A DNA stretch of 64,000 bases from Bacillus sp. Marseille-P3661 (GTDB lineage: Bacteria; Bacillota; Bacilli; Bacillales; Bacillaceae_J). Every line of letters starts with the position of its first letter. Positions within the stretch are counted from its first letter, which is position 1. The stretch spans positions 25,527 to 89,526 of the forward strand of contig NZ_LT965957.1 of NCBI RefSeq assembly GCF_900240995.1, read 5' to 3'. The notes below the pieces were generated by a model, which made no database searches, had not been told where the DNA came from, and saw nothing but the letters and a program-made list of their open reading frames with translations. This document shows positions 35,623 through 45,111 of the stretch, piece after piece. The translations under genes were made by a program, and so were the position numbers.

Positions 35623-37659
35623 TTAAAACATACTTAAAAGTAAGCCTGTATTCCAATAGATCCCGGCTAGATGCGCAAAGCCAACAATGATCAGCGTCAA
35701 GCACACTGTTAAAGCTAATGATCTCAAAATACTAACTTTACCTACCGATAGCATATAAACAAAAGCAAAGAGTGGTAAGGAAATGGCTAAACCTAAAAGA
35801 TAAACTAGTATTACTAAGCCGATAATCCATGCAAAAATAATGGATGAACGACGGAGCGTTTCACCGCGTCCTCCTATATCATCAGGAGGAAGATCAAAAT
35901 GCATCCCTACTTGATGTTTTTTACTATTCTTTAGCTCATTTATCAGTTGTATAACTAAGACTACAAGTACAAAAATACCTATCACTAAAGGAAAACGTGC
36001 TGCTAGTGCTGGCCAGCTTAAAGCCGGGATAAGAGCACTTACAAGAATGATCAATAGCAGAACTGTAAAAGCCGAACCACTCTCAATAAAGAGTTTAAAT
36101 TTATTTCTCTTATTTTCAGATTCTACTTTTTCAACACTAGGTGCGACTTCATTATTACTAGTTGCGCCTGTATTAGGTTTTAACTTGCTTGACTTCAATG
36201 CTTTATAAGAGAAATATAATCCTGCAATAATGACGACCCATAGCACTAAAACAATTGGTCGATATACCCATGACATTCCAAAAACACTTAAGCTTACACT
36301 AAGATTTGCTTCCACCGAGCGACTTAGCACAATTCCCACCAATAACGGCGCTCTTGGCCAACCATATTGCTTGAAAGCGTATCCAAAGATACTCAAAATA
36401 ATTAACATATATAAGTCATAAATACTGTTTTTATTATAGTAAGACGCTAAAAATAGAAACGGTACAAGCAATCCAAATAAATAATAATAAGGGATTCTAG
36501 TAACCTTTACAAATAAACCACTACCAGCAAAACAAATGAGGGCACCGATAATATTTGCTATCGCCAACCCCCAGATCAAAAAGTAAACAAGTGATAAACT
36601 ACTTGGATTCGTAATGAGTCCTGATCCCGCCTGTACGCCATGTGCGAACATTACAATAAGTAGGAAAGCCATCGACACACTACCTGGAATACCAAAAGCA
36701 AGTGTCGGTATCATACTTCCGCCATATACAGCGTTATTTGCGCCATCAACACCAATTACACCACGAACGTCGCCTTTTCCAAATTTACTTTTGTCCTTCG
36801 CTGTTTGAACAGTCAATCCATATGCTAACCAATCGACAACAGCACTACCAATACCAGGTATTGCTCCGATTAATGTACCAAGCCCAGATGAACGTAAGAA
36901 CACACCAGGGTTTTTAATAACATCTTTCGCACCTTGCAATTGCCCACGATATAAACTGCCTTTTATTGGTACTTCTGATACGGTCGTTCGTCTAACTGCT
37001 AAACTAATTAACTCTGGAACTGCAAAAATCCCAATACCAACTAAAGTAAGCGATATTCCTTCTAAGAAGTATGAATTGCTGAATGTCCATCTGGCAAAGC
37101 CTAAATTAGGGTCGGTACCTAAAGCACCAAGGAGGAGACCGAAGCCTCCAACTGCTAAGCCTTTAAGTGGTGAGCTCCCCGATAGAACCGCAATCATACT
37201 TACTCCCCAAAGGGACATAACTAAAAATTCTGAAGCGCCGAACATTAGTGCGAACGGCCGCATAACAGGTATCATTAACGATAAGATGACTGCCCCGAAA
37301 ATTCCGCCTAATACTGAAGCGGTAAAAGAGGCTCCCAAAGCACGACCTGCTTCGCCTTTACGTGTCATTGCATAACCATCAATTATCGTTGCTTGTGAAC
37401 TTGCACTTCCTGGTATACCAAGCAATATCGCAGGTATGGCATCACTTGTACAACCGACAGCGATGAAACCAATTAATAACGCAAACGCCATCATCGGATC
37501 CATTGCAAACGTAAATGGGATAAGCACACTAAGCATACTTACTGAGCCGATACCAGGAATAACAGCAATAAATAGCCCACTAATGACACCAATGATAAGC
37601 CAACCCATTGCGCTCCAACTTAATAGATCGGAAATTCCTTGAAGAGCTGCTTCAATCAT
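35623..37659 (-). CDS. TctA-TctB fused tricarboxylate transporter permease
   Basis: 678 residues, well above the roughly 500 of TctA. Residues 1-490 are TctA, with GLFIAVIPGIGSVS, the signature GIPGSASSQATIIDGYA and a second half-repeat GIPGSVSMAFLL. A hydrophilic linker (about 495-525) leads into a TctB-like domain of four to five helices (about 530-678). Normally TctB is a separate gene upstream of tctA; none is present here, supporting a true fusion. GGAGG precedes the ATG. It works with the TctC protein encoded downstream. Confidence 0.9.
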   Translation of the reverse strand: MIEAALQGISDLLSWSAMGWLIIGVISGLFIAVIPGIGSVSMLSVLIPFTFAMDPMMAFALLIGFIAVGCTSDAIPAILLGIPGSASSQATIIDGYAMTRKGEAGRALGASFTASVLGGIFGAVILSLMIPVMRPFALMFGASEFLVMSLWGVSMIAVLSGSSPLKGLAVGGFGLLLGALGTDPNLGFARWTFSNSYFLEGISLTLVGIGIFAVPELISLAVRRTTVSEVPIKGSLYRGQLQGAKDVIKNPGVFLRSSGLGTLIGAIPGIGSAVVDWLAYGLTVQTAKDKSKFGKGDVRGVIGVDGANNAVYGGSMIPTLAFGIPGSVSMAFLLIVMFAHGVQAGSGLITNPSSLSLVYFLIWGLAIANIIGALICFAGSGLFVKVTRIPYYYLFGLLVPFLFLASYYNKNSIYDLYMLIILSIFGYAFKQYGWPRAPLLVGIVLSRSVEANLSVSLSVFGMSWVYRPIVLVLWVVIIAGLYFSYKALKSSKLKPNTGATSNNEVAPSVEKVESENKRNKFKLFIESGSAFTVLLLIILVSALIPALSWPALAARFPLVIGIFVLVVLVIQLINELKNSKKHQVGMHFDLPPDDIGGRGETLRRSSIIFAWIIGLVILVYLLGLAISLPLFAFVYMLSVGKVSILRSLALTVCLTLIIVGFAHLAGIYWNTGLLLSMF

Positions 37660-37698
37660 TATTTACCTCCTATCTTTTGGTGCTAGTCTTTAAGAATG

Positions 37699-39165
37699 TT
37701 AAACTGTACTTACACTTTTAGCTGCATTCTTTCCAGCTAAGCGTCCAAAAACAGCATTTCTTGTTTGTCCTGTACAAGATGGATAGTTATTATAGAATAG
37801 GCCTAAAATATCTCCAGATGCATATAAGCCTTCAATCGGATTACCTGTTGTATTCACAACCTGTGCGTCTGAATTAATTTTCAAACCTCCAAAAGTAAAT
37901 GTGATGCCGCCGGTAACAGGATACGCCACATATGGTGCTTCGATAATTGGCACAGCCCAGTTGGATTTTTGTGGAGTTAGATTCGACGTCTTTTTACCAT
38001 CTTTGTGCGGCCATTCAAATTTTGTATCGTTGTCTACACTTTGGTTAAATTCGTTAACAGTATGCTCTAACACCTTTGGTTCAAGACCTAATTTCACTGC
38101 CAACTCATTAATGGTGTCTGCTTTAACTGGTGTAAAGCTTTGATAGATTTCACGCAGCAGTGGAACAGTTTGTTGATCAAATATTTGGTAAGCAATACCA
38201 TCACTTTGGGCGATAATTTCCCATCCCGTTTTTGCATACGTATACGTACTTTCTGCCTCTCCTTCGTCAAAGAATCGGACCCCTTGAGAGTTCACTGTAA
38301 TACCCATAGGATAACTATAATGGTTATAATCATCACTACATTCAACATCTGCTGCGGTTAAGCTAATGGGTGAGGCATGCGCTCCTTGCCATTGACCTGA
38401 AGGCATTGCACCTAAGTTGATTGCCATTTCTAAAACTTCACCGGTATTGTGGCGGCTGCCGCGAACTTTCATCAAGTCAGCATTTTTCCCTAAATACTTT
38501 GCTCTTTTTTCAGCGCTTGCCTGAAACCCTCCAGAGCACAAGATGACAGCGTTTGCAGAGATTTCATATTCCTTTTCCGGTCCTAATACGCGTACTCCCT
38601 CTACTTTTCGTTGATTCCCTAATAAAGCTGTTACAGGTGAGTTATAGCGCACTTCAATTCCTAAATTTTGGGCAATCCTATTCCAACGTCTTAATTGATT
38701 AATGCCGCCACCTTCTGACCGGATGTTGTGACCTGGTCCGAAATAACTAATACCGTCAATCACCACTAGCGTCATTGGCTCCCACTTATGTCCTAATTCT
38801 AGTAACCAATGCACTGCATCATTTGACTCTGAAACAAGTGTCTTTGCAATTTCTTCGTCCATTCTCCCGCCAGTTACTCGTTTTAAATCAGCTAAATAGG
38901 CTTCAGCAGTGTATGCAGGATGATGTTGTCGTTCAAATTCTTCTTTCGTAAATTGAGGAAGGAATTCTCTTATTTCCTGTGCACCTTCATGCACAAATCT
39001 AAAACCAGCAACCGTATAACGCGGATTACCACCAGCTTGATCTTCTGGTGCCTTTTCAAGCATGATAACTTTCTCCGCTCCATTCATCTTTGCAGATACT
39101 GCTGCCGCATATGCTGCCGTACCTCCACCAACGATCAGTACATCGCATTTTTCTACATTATTCAT
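37699..39165 (-). CDS. TcuA-like FAD-dependent dehydrogenase
   Basis: 488 residues from ATG 39165 (AAAGG nine bases upstream; longer frame to 39225 lacks support). Rossmann FAD motif CDVLIVGGGTAAYAAAVSA at the N-terminus, LEKAPEDQAGGNPRYT, and C-terminal PVTGGITFTFGGLKI and SCTGQTRNAVFGRLAG, typical of the succinate dehydrogenase/fumarate reductase flavoprotein family and closest in my reading to tricarballylate dehydrogenase TcuA. TcuA oxidises tricarballylate to cis-aconitate and needs the Fe-S partner TcuB to pass electrons on; no tcuB is in this cluster. First gene of the operon, divergent from a LysR regulator. Confidence 0.82.
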   Translation of the reverse strand: MNNVEKCDVLIVGGGTAAYAAAVSAKMNGAEKVIMLEKAPEDQAGGNPRYTVAGFRFVHEGAQEIREFLPQFTKEEFERQHHPAYTAEAYLADLKRVTGGRMDEEIAKTLVSESNDAVHWLLELGHKWEPMTLVVIDGISYFGPGHNIRSEGGGINQLRRWNRIAQNLGIEVRYNSPVTALLGNQRKVEGVRVLGPEKEYEISANAVILCSGGFQASAEKRAKYLGKNADLMKVRGSRHNTGEVLEMAINLGAMPSGQWQGAHASPISLTAADVECSDDYNHYSYPMGITVNSQGVRFFDEGEAESTYTYAKTGWEIIAQSDGIAYQIFDQQTVPLLREIYQSFTPVKADTINELAVKLGLEPKVLEHTVNEFNQSVDNDTKFEWPHKDGKKTSNLTPQKSNWAVPIIEAPYVAYPVTGGITFTFGGLKINSDAQVVNTTGNPIEGLYASGDILGLFYNNYPSCTGQTRNAVFGRLAGKNAAKSVSTV

Positions 39166-39264
39166 TTCCATCATCCTTTCTACTAAAGCTTGTCTAAAAT
39201 AGACCCTACTTAGTAATCTCTTCAATTTTTTGTATTTTTGAGAGATTAGTTATTTGATAATTTA

Positions 39265-39320
39265 AAATTAACAGAATATACTGATTAGTACAATCTCTAT
39301 TATTTATACTAATAATCAGT
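39265..39320 (-). promoter_or_regulatory. Promoter and LysR operator of the tricarboxylate operon
   Basis: On the minus strand TTGTAC (39288-39293), a 17-base spacer and TAATTT (39265-39270) form a sigma-A promoter. An imperfect inverted repeat, ACTGATTAGTA (39280-39290) and TACTAATAATCAGT (39307-39320), overlaps its -35 box and lies upstream of the divergent lysR gene, as expected for the target of that regulator. Confidence 0.6.
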
Positions 39321-39355
39321 TTCAGTTATAATTAAATCGGATTCGGGGTGACTAG

Positions 39356-40231
39356 ATGGAAATCCATCAACTTGAATATGTACTTGCTTTAGAAAAACAC
39401 ATGCATTTTTCAAAGGCTGCAAATGAAATCGCGGTTTCACAAGCAAATTTATCACAGCAAATTAAAAAGCTGGAAAACGAATTAGGCATCACACTTTTTA
39501 CTCGCAATAACCGGTCTATTAAAATTACAAAAGCTGGTGAGGAATTTATTCAATATGCAAAAAAAATAGTTTTCGAGATTAAAAAAGCACAAGTTGCGAT
39601 GCTAGAACATACAAATCTTAGTAAAGGAAGCGTAAAAATCGGAGCTAATAAATCGATCATCTACCTTGGAATCGCTTCTATTATTGCAAAGTTCCAAAAG
39701 CTCTATCCCGGTTTAGCCATTGAAATATACGAGGCAAATAGTCCCGAACTAGTAAAGAAACTACATAATTCGGAAATAGATGTAGCCTTTATAACCGTAT
39801 CTGATTCATTACAGGAGGATTATGAATTTTCCCCATTATTAGAAGAACGATTAGGTTTGCTCACTTCTATCACACATCATCTAGCGACTAAGGATGTTGT
39901 AAATATCGGGGAATTATCCGAAGAAAGTTTTTTAGTCATCAAATCTAGTAATAATCATAACTCTCTTATTCAACTTTGCCAAAGCTATGGTTATGAGCCT
40001 AAAATTATTTTAGCAGGAACACAAATTGAGACATTGAAAGGATTAATTGAGGAAGACATCGGCATTTCCTTATTTTCTTCTAATATCGCTAAAAAATTAT
40101 TGAGTTCGAAGACATCTTTTATTAACCTTGAACCACATCTAAAAACGATGTATGGTCTAGCAACCCCTAAACATGCCAGTATCTCTACAAAAGCTTTTAG
40201 AGATTTTGTACTTAGTAATGGATTGGGGTGA
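39356..40231 (+). CDS. LysR-family regulator of the tricarboxylate operon
   Basis: 291 residues. N-terminal winged helix (HQLEYVLALEKHMHFSKAA, ANLSQQIKKLENELGITLF), then a periplasmic-binding-like effector domain from about 90. GGGGTGA precedes the ATG. It is transcribed away from tcuA, the usual layout for a LysR activator and its target, and the inverted repeat between them is a candidate site. The inducer is probably the transported carboxylate or a pathway product. Confidence 0.9.
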   Translation: MEIHQLEYVLALEKHMHFSKAANEIAVSQANLSQQIKKLENELGITLFTRNNRSIKITKAGEEFIQYAKKIVFEIKKAQVAMLEHTNLSKGSVKIGANKSIIYLGIASIIAKFQKLYPGLAIEIYEANSPELVKKLHNSEIDVAFITVSDSLQEDYEFSPLLEERLGLLTSITHHLATKDVVNIGELSEESFLVIKSSNNHNSLIQLCQSYGYEPKIILAGTQIETLKGLIEEDIGISLFSSNIAKKLLSSKTSFINLEPHLKTMYGLATPKHASISTKAFRDFVLSNGLG

Positions 40232-40290
40232 GTTTCTAAGTTATTACAAATACCTTATTAACACCCTACTTGCTTACTATATAAAAATAA

Positions 40291-40319
40291 GGATACTAAT
40301 AGCCGCATGCTTAGTATCC
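40291..40319. terminator. Bidirectional terminator between lysR and dctM
   Basis: GGATACTAA, 11-base loop, TTAGTATCC between convergent genes, flanked by A-rich sequence on one side and CTATTTCTT on the other, so it can serve both. Confidence 0.7.
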
Positions 40320-40371
40320 CTATTTCTTATCATTAATTTTTCCAGTTTTACCTACGATGCAATTATTTTAC

Positions 40372-41685
40372 TTATTCCATAACAGCATTAGGCAACCACG
40401 TAACTATTTCTGGGAAGATCATTACAAGGGCGATAAGCAGAGCATATAACACACAAAACGGAATAACCGATTTATAGAGATCTCCCATTTTAATATCAGG
40501 AGCAACTCCCTTAAGTACAAAGAGACTTATTCCAAAAGGTGGTGTTAAATATGCCATACAGCCATTGATAATAAACAATACCCCAAACCATAATAGATCA
40601 AATCCTAAATCACTTACAAGCGGTAGGAAGATTGGCGCCGTCATAAGAAGAATGGCAGTTGGATCAATGAACATTCCAAGAATAAAGAAAATGATTTGAA
40701 TCACTATTAATATAATCCAACGATTTACATCGATTTCTAAAATCGCTTCAGCTATCCAACTCCCAACCCCTGTAGCTGTCACAATTCTTGCATATCCAAC
40801 TGCAGCAATTAACAGCCAAAAAATCATACCATTTAACTTTACTGACATAGCCAGCATTTTTTTAATATTATCTAATGTCAGTTTCCGTTTAACCCCTGCA
40901 CAAATTAACGAGCCAATTACACCAACAGCCGCTGCTTCTGTAGGGGTTGCTAATCCACTAAAAATGGATGCCAGTACTGCAATAATTACAAATACAGGAA
41001 GTATTACACCTTTTAATGACTCCATTTTTTCCTTCCAAGTAAAACGTTCCTCTACTGATAGAGAAGGACCCATATGGGGATTCATATAGCTTATGATGAT
41101 TGCATAGCCTACAAAAATAATTGCAGCAAGTACACCAGGTATAACTCCAGCAAAGAAAAGTTTACCAGCAGAAACGTTACTCTCCATTGCATAAATAATC
41201 ATAACAATACTCGGAGGAATTAGAATTCCAAGCGCACCACCCGCCATGATTACACCAGCTATTAACTTTTCATCGTAGCCGCGTTTTAGCATTGAAGGTC
41301 GTGCTGTTAAGCCTAATGTAGCTGTTGCAACAGTGGCAATCCCTACCATTGCACCGAACATTGCAGCAATTATGGTAGTCCCAGCAGCTAATCCACCTTT
41401 AATACCGCCAAACCAGCGATAAATCGCTTCATACATATCGTCAGCTAAATCACTATATCGTAATATCCCTGCCATTAAAATATACATCGGTAGTGCTGTC
41501 AATGTAAATTCCGTAACTTTACCAAATGATCCTAAGACGAACCCAACGATACTTGCTTCACCACTCCAAAAAAAGAAACCTAGTATAAGGGAAACTCCGC
41601 CCATTGCAAACGCAACTGGAATCCCAAGGAGGAGAAAAACTACTAGTGATCCAAAGATAAGCAATGTTAATAATCCTGGTTCCAT
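40372..41685 (-). CDS. TRAP transporter large permease DctM (module B)
   Basis: 437 residues with about twelve helices; typical blocks GIPVAFAMGGVSLILG, LTALPMYILMAGIL, GAMVGIATVATATLG, GGALGILIPPSIVMIIYA, FSGLATPTEAAAVG and ILGMFIDPTAILLMTAPIFLP. It forms the ion-coupled channel of a TRAP system. Its ATG overlaps the dctQ stop (TAATG). Last gene of the module B operon, followed by the terminator shared with lysR. Confidence 0.93.
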   Translation of the reverse strand: MEPGLLTLLIFGSLVVFLLLGIPVAFAMGGVSLILGFFFWSGEASIVGFVLGSFGKVTEFTLTALPMYILMAGILRYSDLADDMYEAIYRWFGGIKGGLAAGTTIIAAMFGAMVGIATVATATLGLTARPSMLKRGYDEKLIAGVIMAGGALGILIPPSIVMIIYAMESNVSAGKLFFAGVIPGVLAAIIFVGYAIIISYMNPHMGPSLSVEERFTWKEKMESLKGVILPVFVIIAVLASIFSGLATPTEAAAVGVIGSLICAGVKRKLTLDNIKKMLAMSVKLNGMIFWLLIAAVGYARIVTATGVGSWIAEAILEIDVNRWIILIVIQIIFFILGMFIDPTAILLMTAPIFLPLVSDLGFDLLWFGVLFIINGCMAYLTPPFGISLFVLKGVAPDIKMGDLYKSVIPFCVLYALLIALVMIFPEIVTWLPNAVME

Positions 41686-42200
41686 TATTTAATCTCCTCC
41701 CATAAACGTTTACCTGTACAAACATGATAAATATCTTTTACTAAATTTATTAAGCCTTGTAGCCCTAATAATAGTCCACCGATCGGTAATATAACCCACT
41801 TGATCCACAATGGAATATTTAGTCCTGTACTAGCTACCGAACCTGCTGCCAGCAACTGTAATACACGGTCACCGCCATACCAAAAAAATGTCCAAGCGAT
41901 CATCAAAATTAATATACCAGAAATAATTTCAACTATGCTTTTTACCTTTTCAGGATAACGCTCATAGAAAATATCGACTCGGATATGTTCATTATGCAAT
42001 AACGCATAGCCACCTGTTATAAAAGCTGCAATTCCTGATAACCACGTTGATAGATCAAAAGCATATAATGTAGGTGAATTAAAAAAATATCGAGAAATAA
42101 TATCATAAAATACTACTAAACTCAAAAGTACTAATAATACCCCCGCTATAATTCCCATCGTATTGTTAATGGCATTAATGGCACGGACAATTTTTTTCAT
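41685..42200 (-). CDS. TRAP transporter small permease DctQ (module B)
   Basis: 171 residues from ATG 42200, which has GGAGG six bases upstream; the longer frame is not supported. Four helices with the DctQ pattern: YDIISRYFFNSPTLYAFDLS, LLHNEHIRVDIFYERYP and LPIGGLLLGLQGLINL. Works with the DctM encoded by the overlapping next gene. Confidence 0.9.
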   Translation of the reverse strand: MKKIVRAINAINNTMGIIAGVLLVLLSLVVFYDIISRYFFNSPTLYAFDLSTWLSGIAAFITGGYALLHNEHIRVDIFYERYPEKVKSIVEIISGILILMIAWTFFWYGGDRVLQLLAAGSVASTGLNIPLWIKWVILPIGGLLLGLQGLINLVKDIYHVCTGKRLWEEIK

Positions 42201-42280
42201 GTAATTCCTCCTTCCAGCAGGAAAAATGGTAGGTTTAACTTTAAAAATTTCTACTAATAATAACAGAGGATATAGATTCA

Positions 42281-42300
42281 GGGGATTATGAATAATCCCC
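42281..42300 (-). promoter_or_regulatory. Stem-loop between dctP and dctQ (module B)
   Basis: GGGGATTA, loop TGAA, TAATCCCC, 20 bases past the dctP stop and 80 bases before dctQ. It could stabilise the dctP transcript or attenuate the permease genes, favouring excess binding protein. Confidence 0.6.
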
Positions 42301-42322
42301 TCGAACCTCAAAACTTTTAATT

Positions 42323-43396
42323 TTATCTACCTGCTTTTGTTAATTCCTCTTCTAATATTTCAACCATACGCGCGTTATCATCGCTCATGCTAGCAAATTT
42401 TTCCCAAGCGACTTTTCCACTTTCTTCTAACTTCTTAATTTCTTCGTCAGGTAATGTGATTACTTCTACACCGAAACTTTCTGCCATGCTGTCATTATTT
42501 TCATTAAAGATTTTTGCACCTTCAATTGCTTTATCTTCCATTTCTCTTGCCACTTCTGTCATCATAGTCTGAAGATCTTCCGGGAGACTATTCCATGCCT
42601 GCTGACTTGCAAGTGAAATCATAAATGTTGATGCATATACTGGTGGTCTAATCATATAAGGTGCAACTTCATGATAATTAAATGTTTCAATATTATGGTA
42701 TGGTGTACCTTGAGCATTTATTGTTCCTCTTTGCAACGCTTCATAGGCTTCTACAACACTAACATTTGCAGGTGCTGCTCCCATTTCTTCATACCAAGTA
42801 TTCCAAAGCGCTCCACCAGAGCGGATAATTAAACCATTGAAATCTTCAAACTTACGAATTGGCTTATTACTAACAAAACCATACTCACCAGTTGGCATCC
42901 ACATCATAATTTTCGCGCCATAGTTTTCGAAATTCTTTTCTAAAAGATCACCAATCTCTGTATCACGGAAAATTTGAAAAGCAAATTCATCTGTATGTGC
43001 CCAGAACGGTAAAGTTGAGAAAGCTGCTGCCGGCACAATATCCGAATAAAATCCTGGAGATGTAAATCCAAAATCAACAGTACCAGCTGCTAACGCATCA
43101 AGTAATTCATTTTGTGGTACTAGTGAATTACTATATGATTTTTCAAAAGTAATTCGACCTTCTGACCGTTTTTCAACCTCTGTAACAAATTCTTCAATTC
43201 CATAATAAGAGCCTTCGTAATCCCATTTAGCAGGTGGGAAAACTGATGTATACGTGAAGTTGAATGTTTGATCCTTCGGTGCAGAATCTGGTGTATCTGA
43301 TGAACTGGTAGAACTTGAACCCGATGAACAGGCAGTTAAGAAGAAAAACACTAACATCATGATACTTGGTAGTAATACCTTAAATTTTCTTTTCAT
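42323..43396 (-). CDS. TRAP transporter binding protein DctP (module B)
   Basis: 357 residues. Lipoprotein signal with lipobox FFFLTAC, Ser-rich linker, and DctP fold with NSLVPQNELLDALAAGTVDF, FNGLIIRSGGALWNTWYEE, and YEALQRGTINAQGTPYHNI. The binding-site arginine of TRAP binding proteins is probably that in IIRSGG. GGAGGAG precedes the ATG. A cre-like site lies just upstream, so expression may be under carbon catabolite control. Ligand unknown. Confidence 0.9.
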   Translation of the reverse strand: MKRKFKVLLPSIMMLVFFFLTACSSGSSSTSSSDTPDSAPKDQTFNFTYTSVFPPAKWDYEGSYYGIEEFVTEVEKRSEGRITFEKSYSNSLVPQNELLDALAAGTVDFGFTSPGFYSDIVPAAAFSTLPFWAHTDEFAFQIFRDTEIGDLLEKNFENYGAKIMMWMPTGEYGFVSNKPIRKFEDFNGLIIRSGGALWNTWYEEMGAAPANVSVVEAYEALQRGTINAQGTPYHNIETFNYHEVAPYMIRPPVYASTFMISLASQQAWNSLPEDLQTMMTEVAREMEDKAIEGAKIFNENNDSMAESFGVEVITLPDEEIKKLEESGKVAWEKFASMSDDNARMVEILEEELTKAGR

Positions 43397-43432
43397 ATTC
43401 TCCTCCAGTAGTTTTATTAATAGATTTATTTT

Positions 43433-43447
43433 AGTAAAACGTTTTCA
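43433..43447 (-). promoter_or_regulatory. cre-like site upstream of module B dctP
   Basis: TTGAAAACGTTTTAC on the minus strand matches the CcpA cre consensus at about 14 of 16 positions (mismatches in the last half-site). It lies some 40 bases upstream of the dctP start, within the probable promoter. Confidence 0.5.
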
Positions 43448-43617
43448 AAATCTACTAATTTATTTTTTTGTTATAGTTGCCTAAATTATTTTTCTTGAAA
43501 TAATTTTCTGATAACTAAATAGTTGGTAATAAATAAAATACTAAATTTCACACCATATTACAATAATTTTCCAACGTTTAGTAAAATAATAAATACTTAT
43601 GACCTACTATCAATTTT

Positions 43618-44715
43618 TTATACTAGGTTTTTAATAGCTGGCTTTTCAGTTAATCCATATAGCTTGATAGCATTCTTCGCTAGAATCTTCTCCTTCATTT
43701 CTTTTGGAAATGCTGCTAATGCCATTTTCGGGTTATCATTATCTGCATGAGGATAATCTGATGAAAACATTACAATATCCTCTCCACCAATCATCTTAAA
43801 AATTTCAACAAGATCTTGTGGATCATTTGGCTCTTCAATCGGCTGTGTTGTTAATAGAATATGATCTTTAATATATTCCGATGGAAGTCTCTTTAACCAT
43901 GGGGTTGTATCCCGTAATGCTTTATAATTCTTATCCATTCTCCACATTAGATGCGGTAACCATGAAATCCCGCCTTCAATTGCAACAACCTTCAGTTTCG
44001 GAAACTTTTCAAATACACCTTCACACACGAGGCTGTTCACTTGCCCCATGAAATTAAGTGGCAGAATATTTTCCCATTCCATAAAGCGTGTTGGATAGCC
44101 GGATGGTGTCGGCGGTGTTGTTGTTCCTAAGCCTTCACAACCAGGATGAATTGCCACTGGCAGCCCATTCCTTTCAGCCGCCTCATAAATTGGATGGTAA
44201 TGACGTTGCCCAAGTGGCAGTCTCGTTGCACTTGACATAATAACCTGAATCATATCCGGATGGCTGGCCATTCTATCAATTTCTTTGGCAGCTGCTAGTG
44301 GATCTGAAAAATTAACATGAATAGATCCCTTATAGCGTGGGCTTACTTTCAGCCAATATTCAACTGTCCAATCATTCAGCGCAGATGCTAGCGCATTTGC
44401 ATAATCCGGATCATAACATAGGGAAAGCCCGTTCATTACCGGTGTACCTGTTAAAATGCCGTAATCAATATTAAAAGCATCCATATGATGTTTCAACACA
44501 AAATGAGGGTCACTCGCAGGCTTTACTCCAGGTGCAGGAGCGGCATCTTTGCGATATAAACCAACGGGTGTATATGATTTAGCACCCTCAACCGCATCAA
44601 CCCCAACCTCTAACCATTGTTGATGCCATACTTTAGGTAGGAATGGCAGAAGATCTTTTGGATCTCTAAGAGCGTTATGCAAATCGCAATCTATTAATTT
44701 TGGAGCTTCAGTCAA
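43618..44715 (-). CDS. Amidohydrolase-2 family protein, paralogue 2
   Basis: 365 residues from TTG 44715, with AAGGAG nine bases upstream; the resulting start (TEAPKLIDCDLHN) lines up with the paralogue at 45108. TIM-barrel of the ACMSD/amidohydrolase-2 type: DCDLHN at the N-terminus, VAIHPGCEGLG in the middle, and MFSSDYPHADNDNP near the end with the conserved Asp. Relatives decarboxylate aromatic acids or hydrolyse lactones and C-C bonds, often with one Zn or Mn. Very similar to the other copy, with a Rieske gene between. Confidence 0.85.
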   Translation of the reverse strand: MTEAPKLIDCDLHNALRDPKDLLPFLPKVWHQQWLEVGVDAVEGAKSYTPVGLYRKDAAPAPGVKPASDPHFVLKHHMDAFNIDYGILTGTPVMNGLSLCYDPDYANALASALNDWTVEYWLKVSPRYKGSIHVNFSDPLAAAKEIDRMASHPDMIQVIMSSATRLPLGQRHYHPIYEAAERNGLPVAIHPGCEGLGTTTPPTPSGYPTRFMEWENILPLNFMGQVNSLVCEGVFEKFPKLKVVAIEGGISWLPHLMWRMDKNYKALRDTTPWLKRLPSEYIKDHILLTTQPIEEPNDPQDLVEIFKMIGGEDIVMFSSDYPHADNDNPKMALAAFPKEMKEKILAKNAIKLYGLTEKPAIKNLV

Positions 44716-44757
44716 CTCTATCATCTCCTTATATTTAGTCACTCTATAAAACTACTG

Positions 44758-45111
44758 CTATTTTAGTAATAAATAAAGATTATCTCCGTCTTGCTCAACA
44801 GGATAGCTTCTAAGCTTTACACCCGTATCTACAAGGTGCTCACCTGTTTTTAAATCAAATTCCCATCCGTGCCAAGGACATCTTAAAATTTCATAATCAC
44901 GACCATATTCATATTCATAAACGTCAGAAGTCAAACGTGTTCCACAAACAACCCCTTCACAGGCCGGTGCTGCTGCATGCGGGCAAAAATTACGATAAGC
45001 ATAAAATTGTCCTTGTACATAATAGACCCCTACTTCCATTCCTTTCACTTCTACTATTTTCGGACCATTTTCTTTAATTTCCGAAACTTTAGCCACCTCA
45101 TATTTATTCAT
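44758..45111 (-). CDS. Rieske 2Fe-2S ferredoxin
   Basis: 117 residues with the Rieske cluster motifs CPHAAAPACEG (C-x-H region) and CPWHGWEFDL (C-x-x-H). The length fits a free-standing ferredoxin (NirD/BphF type). Its ATG overlaps the stop of the amidohydrolase gene upstream by four bases (ATGA), so both are made together. No oxygenase large subunit or ferredoxin reductase is encoded nearby, so its electron partner is unclear. Confidence 0.9.
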   Translation of the reverse strand: MNKYEVAKVSEIKENGPKIVEVKGMEVGVYYVQGQFYAYRNFCPHAAAPACEGVVCGTRLTSDVYEYEYGRDYEILRCPWHGWEFDLKTGEHLVDTGVKLRSYPVEQDGDNLYLLLK

